Origin: Acidobacteriota bacterium | Lineage (GTDB): Bacteria > Acidobacteriota > Terriglobia > Bryobacterales > Bryobacteraceae | Direction: 5' to 3' | Length of the DNA stretch: 64,000 nt | Assembly: GCA_017307505.1 (NCBI GenBank) | Contig: JAFKEE010000041.1 | Location: 1-64,000, forward strand | Part shown: one piece after another, positions 42,755 to 52,599 of the stretch | Numbering within the stretch: position 1 is the stretch's first letter | Layout: each line of letters opens with the position of its first letter | Made by a program: the position numbers and the translations under genes | Notes under the pieces: model-generated | What the model was told of the DNA's origin: nothing | The model's database searches: none | The model's input: the letters and a program-made list of their open reading frames with translations, nothing else

Positions 42755-44072
42755 GGTCCAGTTCGAGCCTGTGCCGGCACGCTCTCCCGAGTCGCCGCGC
42801 CCCTGGTCCAACCTGCGCTGGTGGATCACGGCTCTGCTGTTCCTGTCGACGGTCATCAACTACATGGACCGGCAGAATCTGTCGATCCTTGCACGGACGA
42901 TCCAGGACGATCTGCACATCACGGATATGCAGTACGGCTACGTCGTCCAGGCCTTTCTGCTGGCCTACACGCTCTCTTATCTCTTTGCCGGACGCCTGAC
43001 CGACAAGCTGGGCACCCGCGTCTCCATGGCCTGCTTCGTGGTCTGGTGGTCGCTGGCGGACATGCTCACGTCGCTCAGCCGCAGCGTTGTCTCGCTGGGC
43101 GTCTTCCGGTTCCTGCTGGGTGTTGGCGAGCCGGGCAATTACACGGCGGCGCCCAAGGCGGTCTCCGAGTGGTTTCCGGCGCGCGAGCGTGGGCTGGTCA
43201 TCGGCATCTACACCGCCGGCGCCACCCTGGGGGCCACCATCGCTCCGCCGCTGATTGCCTACCTCTCAGCCCACTTCCACTGGCGCACGGTGTTCCTGTT
43301 CACCGGCTCTCTCGGGCTCCTTTGGGTCCTGCCCTGGTTGTGGCTTTACCGCAAGCCTTCTGAGCACCCCAGGCTCAGCGACGGGGAACGCGCCCTGATC
43401 CTGGATGAAGGAAACTCCTCGCCGGAATCGGAGGCCATGCCGCCCGAGGGCCGCTGGCGCCACATCCTGGGCCGCAAGGAAACCTGGCTGCTGATGATCA
43501 GCCGCATGATTACGGATCCGGTCTGGTATTTCTATCTCTTCTGGTTCCCGAAGTACCTGACGGATGCGCGGCATCTAAGCCTGGCGGAAGTGGGCCGGAT
43601 CGCCTGGCTGGTTTACCTGGCGGCTGACATCGGCTGCATCACGGGCGGCTGGCTCTCCGGCCTTCTCATCCGGCGCGGTGTGGCTCCTGCCCGCAGCCGC
43701 GTCTGGGTGATGGCCGGCGCGGCCGTGTTCCTGCCTCTCAGCCCGCTCATCAACTCTGCCTCTTCGCCCCTGATGGCGGTTGGGATCGCCGCGACCGCTG
43801 CCTTTGCGCACCTGGCGTGGCAGATCTCGCTGGGAGCCCTGATCGTCGACATCTATCCCAAGCCCGTCGTGGGTACCGTGTTCGGCCTGGTGGCGGCCGG
43901 TTCCGGTCTGGGCGGGATGCTCTCCACCAATCTGGTCGGGCGCGCCGTCACCTACTGGTCCTACTCGCCTGTGTTCGTCGTTATGGGGATTCTGCATCCT
44001 TTGGCCTTCCTGTTGATCCGCGGCATCCAGGCCCGGAAGTCCGAGGCAACGCCGGTGGCCACGGCCGGTTGA
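42741..44072 (+). CDS. MFS transporter, anion:cation symporter (ExuT-like) type
   Basis: 443 residues with about 12 membrane segments. The N-terminal YMDRQNLSILARTIQDDL and GVGEPGNYTAAPKAVSEWFP match the ACS family that moves hexuronates, galactonate and other sugar acids with protons. The start lies inside the GH31 gene, so coupled synthesis is likely. Together with the GH16, FAD and GH31 genes it may import the released sugar acid. Substrate unproven. Confidence 0.88.
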   Translation: MKSNEVQFEPVPARSPESPRPWSNLRWWITALLFLSTVINYMDRQNLSILARTIQDDLHITDMQYGYVVQAFLLAYTLSYLFAGRLTDKLGTRVSMACFVVWWSLADMLTSLSRSVVSLGVFRFLLGVGEPGNYTAAPKAVSEWFPARERGLVIGIYTAGATLGATIAPPLIAYLSAHFHWRTVFLFTGSLGLLWVLPWLWLYRKPSEHPRLSDGERALILDEGNSSPESEAMPPEGRWRHILGRKETWLLMISRMITDPVWYFYLFWFPKYLTDARHLSLAEVGRIAWLVYLAADIGCITGGWLSGLLIRRGVAPARSRVWVMAGAAVFLPLSPLINSASSPLMAVGIAATAAFAHLAWQISLGALIVDIYPKPVVGTVFGLVAAGSGLGGMLSTNLVGRAVTYWSYSPVFVVMGILHPLAFLLIRGIQARKSEATPVATAG

Positions 44073-44206
44073 TCCGGTTCACGGCGGTTCGCGGAAAGCT
44101 ACATTGGATGTAGGGCGGCCACTGCCGGTGGGGTGAACTGCCCCGTCCGGTGGCGGACGCCGCAGACGGGCCGTGCCGATGCTGCGGCCCGGGGAAGGAA
44201 CCACTC

Positions 44207-44770
44207 ATGTCCAAGAAGATCCTGATGCTGGTGGGCGACTTTGTGGAGGACTACGAGGTAATGGTGCCGTTCCAGGCTCTACAGATTGCCGGGCACCAGG
44301 TGGATGCTGTCTGCCCGGACAAGAAGGCCGGTCAGACCGTCAGAACCGCCATCCACGATTTCGAAGGCGACCAGACCTACACCGAGAAGCGGGGCCACAA
44401 TTTCGCGCTCAACGCCACCTTCGCCGACGTCAATGCCGAGGATTACGATGCCCTGGTGATTCCGGGCGGACGCGCACCGGAGTATCTGCGGCTGCACGAG
44501 AGCGTGCTGGAGATCGTCCGGCACTTTGCCGACACCAAGAAGCCCATCGCCTCCATCTGCCATGGCGCGCAGATCCTTGCTGCCGCGGGCGTTGTGCGCA
44601 ACCGCAAAGTGAATGCTTATCCGGCCTGCGCCCCGGAAATTACAGCGGGCGGCGGCGAATATGTCAGCCTGCCGTTTGAAGGGGCCATTACCGACGGGAA
44701 CCTCGTCACAGGGCCCGCATGGACCGCGCACGTCGAATGGCTTAAGCAGTTCCTGGCCGTTCTTGGCTGA
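44207..44770 (+). CDS. DJ-1/PfpI family protein
   Basis: 187 residues from the ATG at 44207, preceded by GGGAAGGAA; the longer frame from 44150 is rejected. The nucleophile elbow is SICHGAQIL (C118, H119) with acidic residues E14/E17 near the N-terminus. The family includes intracellular proteases, glyoxalase III-type deglycases and chaperones; activity cannot be told from sequence. It converges with the Ser/Thr kinase gene 15 bp away. Confidence 0.88.
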   Translation: MSKKILMLVGDFVEDYEVMVPFQALQIAGHQVDAVCPDKKAGQTVRTAIHDFEGDQTYTEKRGHNFALNATFADVNAEDYDALVIPGGRAPEYLRLHESVLEIVRHFADTKKPIASICHGAQILAAAGVVRNRKVNAYPACAPEITAGGGEYVSLPFEGAITDGNLVTGPAWTAHVEWLKQFLAVLG

Positions 44771-44785
44771 GCGTCTGCCGGTGAA

Positions 44786-46603
44786 TCACGGCAGGTTGGC
44801 GAGACCGGCCTGCCGCAACAACCCCTCGAACCTCGCATCGCCGCGCAGCGGGTCGAAGCGCGGATCCGCTTTCAGGCCCAGCATCAGCGTATGCCGTCCG
44901 GCGGCGGCCTTCTGCAATAACTCGAACGCCAGGTCGGTCTGTCCCATTTCCGCGGCGGCGAAGACAAGGTTTACGTTCCCGCGCTCCGCGGACAGCAACT
45001 GAGCCCAGTCTGCCCGAGGCAGATTCCGGCCTAGGATCCACGCCCGCTCCATGGCCAAGCCGCGCCCGCCGACGCCGGCCCGCTTCATCTCCACTTCCGC
45101 CTCCTGGGGTTGGCCGAGGTACCGGTGGCAGAGCGCGAGATAGTAGTGCGCCAGGGTGAACGAGGGATCCCGGTCCACTACCTCGCGCAGCAGGTCGCGC
45201 GCAGCCTCGTAGCGGCGGGCATAGTACGGCACTCGAGCTTCCAGTAGGCCGAGAATCGGGGAGGCGGGATCCAGCAGCCGGGCGCGCTTCAGCAGGTGCC
45301 CCGCTTCGCCGAGACGCCCCAGCCGCATTAGCATGCAGGCATAGCCCTGCATGGCCCGCACGCATTTCGGATCCAATTTCAGTGCCTGCTGGAATTCGGC
45401 TTCGGCGTAGGGCCATTGGAAATCGGCTGCAAAGAGGACGCTGGCCAGCACCGCATGGGCCAGCGGCAGGCGGTTGTCCAGTTCAATGGCGCGGTGCGCC
45501 TCCACCTTCGCTTCCCGGAAGACAGCCGGAATATTGCTGCCGTCGATCTCGCCGGTGAAATACAGGGCATCCGCCAGCCCCGCGTGGGCCATGGCGGATT
45601 GGGGATCCTTTTCGACGGACTTGCGAAACCACAGTTCCGCCTTGTGCAGATCGGGGGCGGACAGCTTGCTCCAGAGGTGGCGGGCGACGAGATAGTCGCG
45701 CTCCGATTCGTTGGGAATCGAGTCTGAGCTCGACACACGCGGCAAGAGCACCGGGATGAGAACCAGCGCGAGCAAGGCCGGCGCTGCCTGCCACCGCCAG
45801 CGGGTCGGCTTCTGCGCGATGCTGAGCGGCCGTCCGGCCAGGAACGCGGCCAGGTCGTCGCCCAGCGCCCGTGCCGTCTGGTAGCGGTCCTCCGGACGTT
45901 CGGCCGTGGCGTGCCGGATGATGCTGTCCAGGGCAGGATCCGCGCCGCCTGCCAGTTCAGACAGGATGGCGCCCAGCGAATAGACATCGGAAGCCAGGGT
46001 GATGGGGCCCCCTCGCAGCTGCTCGATGCTCGCATACTCCGGCGTCAGGGGGCGGCAGCCTGTGACGGTGACCCGTTCCTCGCCGGCCGTCATCAGTTTG
46101 GCAATCCCGAAATCCAGCAGCTTCGGATGCCCATCCAGGTCCACGAGAATGTTGCTCGGTTTCAGGTCGCTGTGAATAATGGCCCGGTCGTGCGCCTCTG
46201 CCACCACAAGGCAGACCTCGTGGAACAGGCGGACCCGGCTGCGCAGGTCCAGAGCGGACGACTCGCAATAGTCGACAATCGAGCGCCCTTCAATGTAATC
46301 GATGGCAAGGTAGGGCGTGCCGTCCGGCGTCACTCCGGAATCCAGCAAGGTGGCGATGTCGGGATGGCTGAGCTGCTCCAGAATCCGGCGTTCGCGGTCA
46401 AACCGGGCGAGATTCGCCGGCGTCGCCAGGTCGCTGCGCAGCAGCTTGATGGCGACCAGTTTCTGCGTGCCAGCCCGGACGGCGGCATACACCACGCCCA
46501 TCCCGCCTCGCCCCAACAGCGCCAGCATCCGGTAGCCGGGCACTTTGGGAAAGGCCCCGCGCGCCGTAAACAGCACCGCTTCAATGCTCATTTGTGTAGC
46601 CAT
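44786..46603 (-). CDS. Ser/Thr protein kinase with TPR domain, membrane-anchored
   Basis: 605 residues. A Hanks-type kinase at about 22-260: glycine loop GRGGMGVVY, catalytic K53, HSD-type catalytic loop (IIHSDLKPSNIL, D146; the usual HRD is HSD) and DFG D164. One membrane helix at about 272-290, then TPR repeats in the likely periplasmic part (e.g. ALYFTGEIDGS, YAEAEFQQALKLDP). Its start overlaps the stop of the ECF sigma factor gene upstream by 16 bp. Sigma factor plus kinase-TPR is a recurring acidobacterial pair; the kinase may control the sigma factor. Confidence 0.9.
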   Translation of the reverse strand: MATQMSIEAVLFTARGAFPKVPGYRMLALLGRGGMGVVYAAVRAGTQKLVAIKLLRSDLATPANLARFDRERRILEQLSHPDIATLLDSGVTPDGTPYLAIDYIEGRSIVDYCESSALDLRSRVRLFHEVCLVVAEAHDRAIIHSDLKPSNILVDLDGHPKLLDFGIAKLMTAGEERVTVTGCRPLTPEYASIEQLRGGPITLASDVYSLGAILSELAGGADPALDSIIRHATAERPEDRYQTARALGDDLAAFLAGRPLSIAQKPTRWRWQAAPALLALVLIPVLLPRVSSSDSIPNESERDYLVARHLWSKLSAPDLHKAELWFRKSVEKDPQSAMAHAGLADALYFTGEIDGSNIPAVFREAKVEAHRAIELDNRLPLAHAVLASVLFAADFQWPYAEAEFQQALKLDPKCVRAMQGYACMLMRLGRLGEAGHLLKRARLLDPASPILGLLEARVPYYARRYEAARDLLREVVDRDPSFTLAHYYLALCHRYLGQPQEAEVEMKRAGVGGRGLAMERAWILGRNLPRADWAQLLSAERGNVNLVFAAAEMGQTDLAFELLQKAAAGRHTLMLGLKADPRFDPLRGDARFEGLLRQAGLANLP

Positions 46604-47169
46604 GCTCCATCCCCTTCGAAGACAGCCTTCTCGAGCCAGCTCCGGCCCAGGCTCAGTTCCCGCTCCACGGTCCGGATTGAGAGCCCGGTGATGCGGGCGA
46701 TCTCGTCGACCGTTGAGCCCGACCGGTACCTCATCTCCAGCACGAGGTGCCGCCTCGGTTCCAGGCGGCGCAACCGCTCCAATGCTTCGTCCAGTGCCTC
46801 TTCGACGGACGTTCTCTGCGGCGCCGGCACCTGCTGCTCATCCAGCAGCGTCAGCCGGCATCCTCCGCCACGCTTGGCCGCGCCTCGCCGCCGCGCGTAC
46901 TGGATCAGGATCTGCCGCATCAGACGCGAGGCAACGCCCAGAAAGTGCGATCGCGCCTCGCAGTGAACCGGAGCGCCGGCGGCCAGCTGCAGGTAGGCCT
47001 CGTGAACCAGCGCCGTCGATTGCAGCGTGTGGTGGCGGACCTCGCGGCGCAGGCAGCCCGCCGCCGCCCTGCGCAGTTGCGGGTACAGCTCGGAAACCAC
47101 CTGCGACAGAGCCCGGGCGTCGCCACGCCACCAATCGTCCAGCCTGCTTGTGATGGTGGCTGCGTTCAT
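46588..47169 (-). CDS. ECF-type RNA polymerase sigma factor
   Basis: 193 residues from the ATG at 47169; a TTG at 47208 in frame is possible. Regions 2 and 4 are present (LVHEAYLQLA, SHFLGVASRLMRQILIQYARR; EEIARITGLSIRTVERELSLGRSWL). The order and motifs match the large-clade ECF sigma factors of Acidobacteria and Planctomycetes that lie next to Ser/Thr kinases. The gene for such a kinase follows with a 16-bp overlap. No anti-sigma factor gene is present. Confidence 0.9.
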   Translation of the reverse strand: MNAATITSRLDDWWRGDARALSQVVSELYPQLRRAAAGCLRREVRHHTLQSTALVHEAYLQLAAGAPVHCEARSHFLGVASRLMRQILIQYARRRGAAKRGGGCRLTLLDEQQVPAPQRTSVEEALDEALERLRRLEPRRHLVLEMRYRSGSTVDEIARITGLSIRTVERELSLGRSWLEKAVFEGDGAWLHK

Positions 47170-47327
47170 CTCGGGGCCTGCCTGAACAGTAGTGAACGGA
47201 AGCGGCAAAGCGTTTCATCCTGACGTCTGCAGCGTGCCATTTGCCGGAACTTGGCGGATCTCGCCGGCCGTCCGCACAGATTCCATTGCCGGCCACTTGC
47301 GGGCCGCAACGGCCCGGGGAGGAACCA
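47170..47327. other. divergent intergenic region before the small ORF and protease
   Basis: About 160 bp between the minus-strand sigma factor gene and the plus-strand small ORF. No convincing promoter hexamers or repeats were seen. Confidence 0.4.
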
Positions 47328-47459
47328 ATGTTATTCCGAACATCCATCCGCTCCGCGGCCATCGAAACCGGGCGGCACAGCGTGCCTGCAAGATGTCTGG
47401 CGACCACAGTAAAGCTCAGTGCCTGGCATTCGGCCTCAGTCATTAACCAACTGGCGTGA
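47328..47459 (+). CDS. possible 43-residue small protein upstream of the metalloprotease
   Basis: An ATG at 47328 is preceded by GGGGAGGAACCA, a very good ribosome-binding site, and the frame runs 43 residues to a stop 14 bp before the metalloprotease start. The peptide is basic and polar (MLFRTSIRSAA...), with no membrane segment or known motif. It could be a leader peptide or a small product co-transcribed with the protease, or a chance frame. Confidence 0.3.
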   Translation: MLFRTSIRSAAIETGRHSVPARCLATTVKLSAWHSASVINQLA

Positions 47460-47473
47460 ACGGAGGAACACCC

Positions 47474-50400
47474 ATGAAGCGCAAATCTCTCTTTTCCCTG
47501 GCCGCGATCCTGCTGGCCGGTAACACCCTATTGCCAACGGTCCAGGCGTTTCAGCTCGCGGAGGCTGACAAGGCCCGCCTACTGGCCGAGCGCCCGCAAC
47601 GGCTGCAGACAGCAAAAGCCGTCCTGAGCGGCCAGCGTGTCGTTCTTGGCCTGTCTCCTGATGACACCTTTGAACCTGCGTCCTCGGTTTACGACGAACT
47701 GGGCCGCCTGAATGTGCGTCTTCGCCATTTCTATAAGGGAGTACGGATCCTGGGCGGCGATATCAAGGTCGGTGTGGACGCAGCCGGCAAGTCCGCGCGC
47801 ATCAACACCCGGCCAGAGCCTACCGCCGCGATGCCTCCGGTCACTCCTTCCATCTCAAGGGGAGACGCCGCCGCTCTGCTTGCCCGGGAACTGCAGTTGC
47901 CCGAATCCGAGCTCGCGGTTGAAGCAGAGCTCGTGATCGATGGGGCCGGCAAGACCCCGGTGCTGGCCTGGCTGATGCGCGTCGAGTCCGATATGCGCGA
48001 GCCCAGGACCTACCTCCTGGATGCGCACACGGGCGCGGTGGTGAAGAGCTGGTCGAGTGTCGTCGAGGCCCTCACGCCGGAGGTGACCACCGGCCAGTCT
48101 CAGCGCTACGGCGAAATCCCAATCGACCACGTTCGCAACACCGTCACCGACCGCTATGAGCTGCAGGACGCGTCGCGCGGCTTCACCCGCATATACGACA
48201 TGGAGGACAAGAATCCGACGTCCACTTTCAAAGGTGCGCTCTATACACAGAGCCCGGCCGATCCGGCCCTCACCACCTGGGGCAACGGCCAGGACTGGAA
48301 GTTCGGCGACTCCACAACCGGCAAGACCGGCCAGTCCGCCGCTGTGGAGGCCTACTATGGAGCCCGCCTCACCTGGGATATGTATAAAAACGTCCTGGGC
48401 CGCGATGGATTGGACGACGCCGGCAGTCCGATGAAACTCCGCGTCCACATCCGCAAGAAGGCCGATGAGCCCTACGGGGACGCCTACTGGGACGGAACCT
48501 ATGCCAGTTTTGGCGATGGTTCGGAGTCAGACTCCAACAGCCGCACCGATACCAACACAGTCGCCCACGAACTGGGGCATGGATTGTGGGATCAGATTGT
48601 GACGACGGACAATTCTAGCGGCGAACGGCGCGGCCTCAATGAAGGGCACGGCGACATCCAGGGCGCCATCGTGAATCACTACCGTGCGCTTGCCAGCGGA
48701 GCGGGCAACACCATTCCGTCGCCCGAGCCCGGGGACGTCAGCCGCTTCAGTGCGCGCAGCATCAACCCCTGGGGCTATTCCGCTGACGGGCAGATTGGCT
48801 TGCCGTATTACGTCGACGGCATGGGCGACTACGAAGAGCACGTGCAGGGCTGCGCCTACGGCCGCCTGTTCGCAACGCTGGCCATGGGCGCTCCGTCCGT
48901 CGAAGAGTACGACTCCGGCCCGCCCTGCAATCCGGAGGACGGTTCCCAATTCCGCTGCCTGGTGTCGCCGATTCTGCCGCAAGGCATGGCCGGCATCGGT
49001 CTGCACAACGCAACCCGGATCTGGTACCTCGCCTCCTCGGCATACATGGATGGAAGTCCCACCTTCCCGGAGACCCGCGAAGCCTATCTGAGCGCCGCCG
49101 AAGATCTGTTCGGTCTCAACTCTCCGGAATACAAGTCGGTGATGAACGCCTGGGCGGCCGTTCAGGTTGGCGATGAAGCGGCCGACACCGCCGCCCCCAC
49201 ATTGTCCATGGCCGCCCCGATCCTGAACAATTACGAACAATCCCTCCTGGTCACCCTGACCGCCAGCGACGACATCGGAGTTCACCACATGGACTACTTC
49301 CGCAACGCGACGCTGGTTCAAACAATCCACGGCAACGCCTGGGTGGGACTGCAGGATCTCAGTAAAGTGTCTTTCGGGAAGTACACCCTCAGTGCCACAG
49401 CCTACGACAGCCTGGGCAAGACGGCGAGCGCCCAGCAGCCCCTCACCTATCAGGGCGCCAACTTCCTTCTGAAGAACCGCGGATTCGAACAGGGCTCAGA
49501 CAGTTGGAGCGTCTCACCCGGCGGGGCGGTCAAGTCCTCCGTGGACCGCGCATTCCTGGGCTCCGGCTACGCCGCCTTCACGAACTCGGGCTGGGTCGCG
49601 CAGAAGTTCTCAGTACCTGATGGCATCATCGGCCTGACCATGGGCTACCGGGTCGCGGTGGACCCCACAGCGGGCAATGTGGATTCTTTTGAGCGCCTGG
49701 ACGTCGAGATCCTCACTCCGGGAGGAGCCCTGGTCGAGACCCTCGACACCATCTACGCCAACTTCAACACCCTGGACAAGGTTTATCGCGACTACAAACA
49801 GATCAGCCATACGCTGCCGCTCAAGTACGCCAGCCGCGACTACATCCTGAGATTCCGCAGCACCTCGGCCAAGGCCGGCCGGTTCCGCATCGACAATGTC
49901 TACGTGGCCTATCAGGCTGTTCCTCGCCTCGACCTTCTGGTCACAGTCGATGAAGCGGAGGGCTCCGTCACCATGCAGGTGAAGAACGTCTCAGGCATTG
50001 AGCCTTCCCAGATCAAAGAGATTCGCGTCGCCCAGCCCGGCACGGAGGGCACGCGCCTCGGTACGCAGTTGATGGCCGTCCTGCCCACCAGCGATTTCAA
50101 GCTGAACACGGACTACCAGCTGGTTGCCTCCATCATCGACGTGATCGATGTCGAGGTCGCGCAGACCGCCCCGGTTCATTTCCAGGTGAAACCCGTGAAC
50201 CAGATCATCATCAACCAGGGTTTTGAAGGCGGAAACGGCTGGTGGGATCTGGGCGGCGGAGCGGAAGTGATCAAGTACGACCCGGCCTGGGGGCAGGGCA
50301 ATGCCGCCTTCCTGGGTGACCGATGGGCGCGGCTCGGCGGCCTCGGCGTGAAGAACACCGCATCCCTCCGCCAGAACGTCGACATCCCGAAGATTGCCTC

Positions 50401-50713
50401 GAACGTGAAGCTCACTTTCCGCGCACGCGTCGAATCCGGAGAGCTCATCCCAGTGGACGTGCTGAACGTCAACGTTCTCGAGTTCGGCACCTACAAGCTC
50501 CTTGAGACGCTGACCACCGTGCCCAGCAATACGGACACGGACACGGTGGACAACTACCACGCTCAGCAGAAGTTCAACGGCTTCGACCTCACGGCCTACA
50601 AGGGGAAGAAGATCATCCTCGAATTCCAGGTGGTGGAAAACGACGGAATCCCTTCCACCTTCCACATTGACAACGTCGGGGTGACCTATTCGGTGTTCGG
50701 CCTGGCCCCGTAG
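47474..50713 (+). CDS. secreted M4 family (thermolysin-like) metalloprotease with C-terminal beta-domains
   Basis: 1079 residues from the ATG at 47474 (GGAGGAAC upstream). Signal peptide (KRKSLFSLAAILLAGNTLLPTVQA), FTP/PepSY propeptide at about 30-200, then the M4 catalytic domain with zinc site H365-E-L-G-H369 and E390 (GLNEGHGDI). After about residue 570 come an Ig-like segment and two or more jelly-roll-like domains (NRGFEQGSDSWSVSP; NQGFEGGNGWWDLGG) that may bind substrates or cell surfaces. The propeptide would be removed to activate the enzyme outside the cell. Length well above classic thermolysins reflects the added domains. Confidence 0.92.
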   Translation: MKRKSLFSLAAILLAGNTLLPTVQAFQLAEADKARLLAERPQRLQTAKAVLSGQRVVLGLSPDDTFEPASSVYDELGRLNVRLRHFYKGVRILGGDIKVGVDAAGKSARINTRPEPTAAMPPVTPSISRGDAAALLARELQLPESELAVEAELVIDGAGKTPVLAWLMRVESDMREPRTYLLDAHTGAVVKSWSSVVEALTPEVTTGQSQRYGEIPIDHVRNTVTDRYELQDASRGFTRIYDMEDKNPTSTFKGALYTQSPADPALTTWGNGQDWKFGDSTTGKTGQSAAVEAYYGARLTWDMYKNVLGRDGLDDAGSPMKLRVHIRKKADEPYGDAYWDGTYASFGDGSESDSNSRTDTNTVAHELGHGLWDQIVTTDNSSGERRGLNEGHGDIQGAIVNHYRALASGAGNTIPSPEPGDVSRFSARSINPWGYSADGQIGLPYYVDGMGDYEEHVQGCAYGRLFATLAMGAPSVEEYDSGPPCNPEDGSQFRCLVSPILPQGMAGIGLHNATRIWYLASSAYMDGSPTFPETREAYLSAAEDLFGLNSPEYKSVMNAWAAVQVGDEAADTAAPTLSMAAPILNNYEQSLLVTLTASDDIGVHHMDYFRNATLVQTIHGNAWVGLQDLSKVSFGKYTLSATAYDSLGKTASAQQPLTYQGANFLLKNRGFEQGSDSWSVSPGGAVKSSVDRAFLGSGYAAFTNSGWVAQKFSVPDGIIGLTMGYRVAVDPTAGNVDSFERLDVEILTPGGALVETLDTIYANFNTLDKVYRDYKQISHTLPLKYASRDYILRFRSTSAKAGRFRIDNVYVAYQAVPRLDLLVTVDEAEGSVTMQVKNVSGIEPSQIKEIRVAQPGTEGTRLGTQLMAVLPTSDFKLNTDYQLVASIIDVIDVEVAQTAPVHFQVKPVNQIIINQGFEGGNGWWDLGGGAEVIKYDPAWGQGNAAFLGDRWARLGGLGVKNTASLRQNVDIPKIASNVKLTFRARVESGELIPVDVLNVNVLEFGTYKLLETLTTVPSNTDTDTVDNYHAQQKFNGFDLTAYKGKKIILEFQVVENDGIPSTFHIDNVGVTYSVFGLAP

Positions 50714-50730
50714 AGTCGTTCCAACGCAGA

Positions 50731-50771
50731 ACAGCCACCCTCGGCCAGACCTTCCGGCCGCGGGTGGCTGT
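50731..50771. terminator. long hairpin between the convergent protease and TolC genes
   Basis: ACAGCCACCC (50731-50740) and GGGTGGCTGT (50762-50771) pair perfectly over 10 bp; the inner CGGCC/GGCCG extends the structure. It lies between two convergent genes and could terminate both, though no long T-run is present. Confidence 0.55.
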
Positions 50772-50787
50772 CTCGCAACGATCAATC

Positions 50788-52599
50788 TCAGCGGACCTTA
50801 GAAACGGAGCCCGCCACCACTTCGTCGAACTCCACATTGTGAACCGTCAGCATCGTCCCCATCGCTCTGTCGAGGGCCGCCCGGGCCTTCCAATAGCTGC
50901 TCTGCGCCGTCGCCTCCGACGATCGGGCCTGTGTCAGGTCCCGCTGATACTGGATCACCAGAAACGTCGTCGATGCACCGACGCCCAGCTTCTCCTTTTC
51001 CGCATCCAGGGTCTGTTCCTCCAGAATGCGTTCCTGTTTGGCGGACTCGTAGCTCGCCCGCGCTTCTTCCACCGCGATCTGCGCGTTGCGGATCTCCAGC
51101 CGCGCCTGCTTCTCCAACTGCTTCAGCCGGATCTCCTGTTGCCGGACCTGAATCTGGTCGCGGGTCACATCGGCGCGAGCCGCCCGGTTGAGAATCGGGA
51201 CGCTGAACTGCACGGCCACCCCGTAATCCGGGAAATTGCGCTGGAACACCTGTCCCAGAGCGTCGCCGTAGCCACCAAGGAAGAACGGATTCGGAGTCGA
51301 GGCCGGCAGGTTGCTCAACTGCGTCCCGTTCGCTGTTCCGCCCAGGCCATTGTTGGCCGCCGACGCCACCAGGTCCAGCGAAGGCAGCAGTGCACTCCGC
51401 GAGCCCTTCAGGCTGATCTGCGAATTCTCCAACTGGATCCGCGCCTGCGCCAGGTCCGGACGTTCCTTCAAGGCCTGCCCCACCAGTTGTTCCAACGGCT
51501 CCTGCGGCGAGTCCGCCGGCAGCCCCATCGCATCGACAGGCTCGATCACCACTTCCTGGAGTTTATTCTCCGACGCCCGCACCAGATAGTCTTTCAACAG
51601 TTCACTCTGCTGCCGCGCCAGGCTTCGGGCGATCACGATGTCGCGCTGCCGCCGGGCTACTTCAGCCTGCGCCCGCGTCACATCGATCGACGCCCGGACC
51701 CCGAGTTTGGCCGACTCCTGCGTGTCTCTCAGCAACTGCTCGGCCGAGACCACCGCGTCCTGGCGCACCCGCACGTCCTCGGTCAGGCTGGCCAGATCCC
51801 AGTACAGCCGGATCACCGCGTGGATCGTGCTGATCACCTGCTGCCGGAATACGAGGTCCGAGACCTTCTGGTTGTTCTTCGCGATGCGGATATAGCGGGT
51901 CGTTACCGCCGGTCCAAACCCCCGCAGCAGCGGCTGGCGGAAATCCAGCCGCAGCGTCGAGGTGGAGTAGGGGCTGAAGCTCAGCAGCGGATTATTGATG
52001 TCCTGATGCTGGTTCAGAAAGCTCAGGCCGATGGTGCCGCCGGTGCTGAGGCCTTTCTCAATTCCGACATTCGCGGTGGTCGTATCCGCGTTCAACGAAC
52101 GCAGCGGCGCCAGGAATGTGCTGTTCTGCGGCGACGACGTGTGATTCCAACCCACGGTACCCGTCAACGTCGGATCCAGGTTCGGCACCGCCGGGCCTGT
52201 CGACAAAGGCAGGGATCCCAGCAGCGAAAGGTCGAGTTGCGCGCCAGTACCTGAGAAGCGGTCCAGCGTCGGCGTATCGCCGCCGCCCAGCCCAGAGCCT
52301 GTCACCACAGGCACGCCCAGACTATTCGGTCCTTCATGCACCGACAGCGGAATTCCGCGCAGCGATCCACCCGCCTTCGAGCGCAGCACATCGGTCTCCG
52401 CCAGGCGGCGGTTGTAGCGCTGCAGTTCGACGTCCAGGTTGTTTTCCAGTGCCAGGGCGATGGCGTCCTGCAGCGACAACCGCAGTTTGCCGTCCTGTAC
52501 CAGTTGATCGATTCGGGGCGAATTCTCCAACCGCGGCGCCGCCGGCTGAGCCCACAGCGGCGCGGTCAGCAACCCCGCAAGGACAATCCTCAGCTTCAT
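50788..52599 (-). CDS. TolC-type outer-membrane efflux protein
   Basis: 603 residues with a signal peptide (MKLRIVLAGLLTAPLWA). Two repeats of the outer-membrane-efflux fold are visible, with long alpha-helical segments rich in Gln, Ala and Arg (LQDAIALALENNLDVELQ; ARADVTRDQIQVRQQEIRLK). It forms a trimeric channel for the RND pump. It is the last gene of the operon, overlapping the adaptor gene by 4 bp. Confidence 0.9.
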   Translation of the reverse strand: MKLRIVLAGLLTAPLWAQPAAPRLENSPRIDQLVQDGKLRLSLQDAIALALENNLDVELQRYNRRLAETDVLRSKAGGSLRGIPLSVHEGPNSLGVPVVTGSGLGGGDTPTLDRFSGTGAQLDLSLLGSLPLSTGPAVPNLDPTLTGTVGWNHTSSPQNSTFLAPLRSLNADTTTANVGIEKGLSTGGTIGLSFLNQHQDINNPLLSFSPYSTSTLRLDFRQPLLRGFGPAVTTRYIRIAKNNQKVSDLVFRQQVISTIHAVIRLYWDLASLTEDVRVRQDAVVSAEQLLRDTQESAKLGVRASIDVTRAQAEVARRQRDIVIARSLARQQSELLKDYLVRASENKLQEVVIEPVDAMGLPADSPQEPLEQLVGQALKERPDLAQARIQLENSQISLKGSRSALLPSLDLVASAANNGLGGTANGTQLSNLPASTPNPFFLGGYGDALGQVFQRNFPDYGVAVQFSVPILNRAARADVTRDQIQVRQQEIRLKQLEKQARLEIRNAQIAVEEARASYESAKQERILEEQTLDAEKEKLGVGASTTFLVIQYQRDLTQARSSEATAQSSYWKARAALDRAMGTMLTVHNVEFDEVVAGSVSKVR

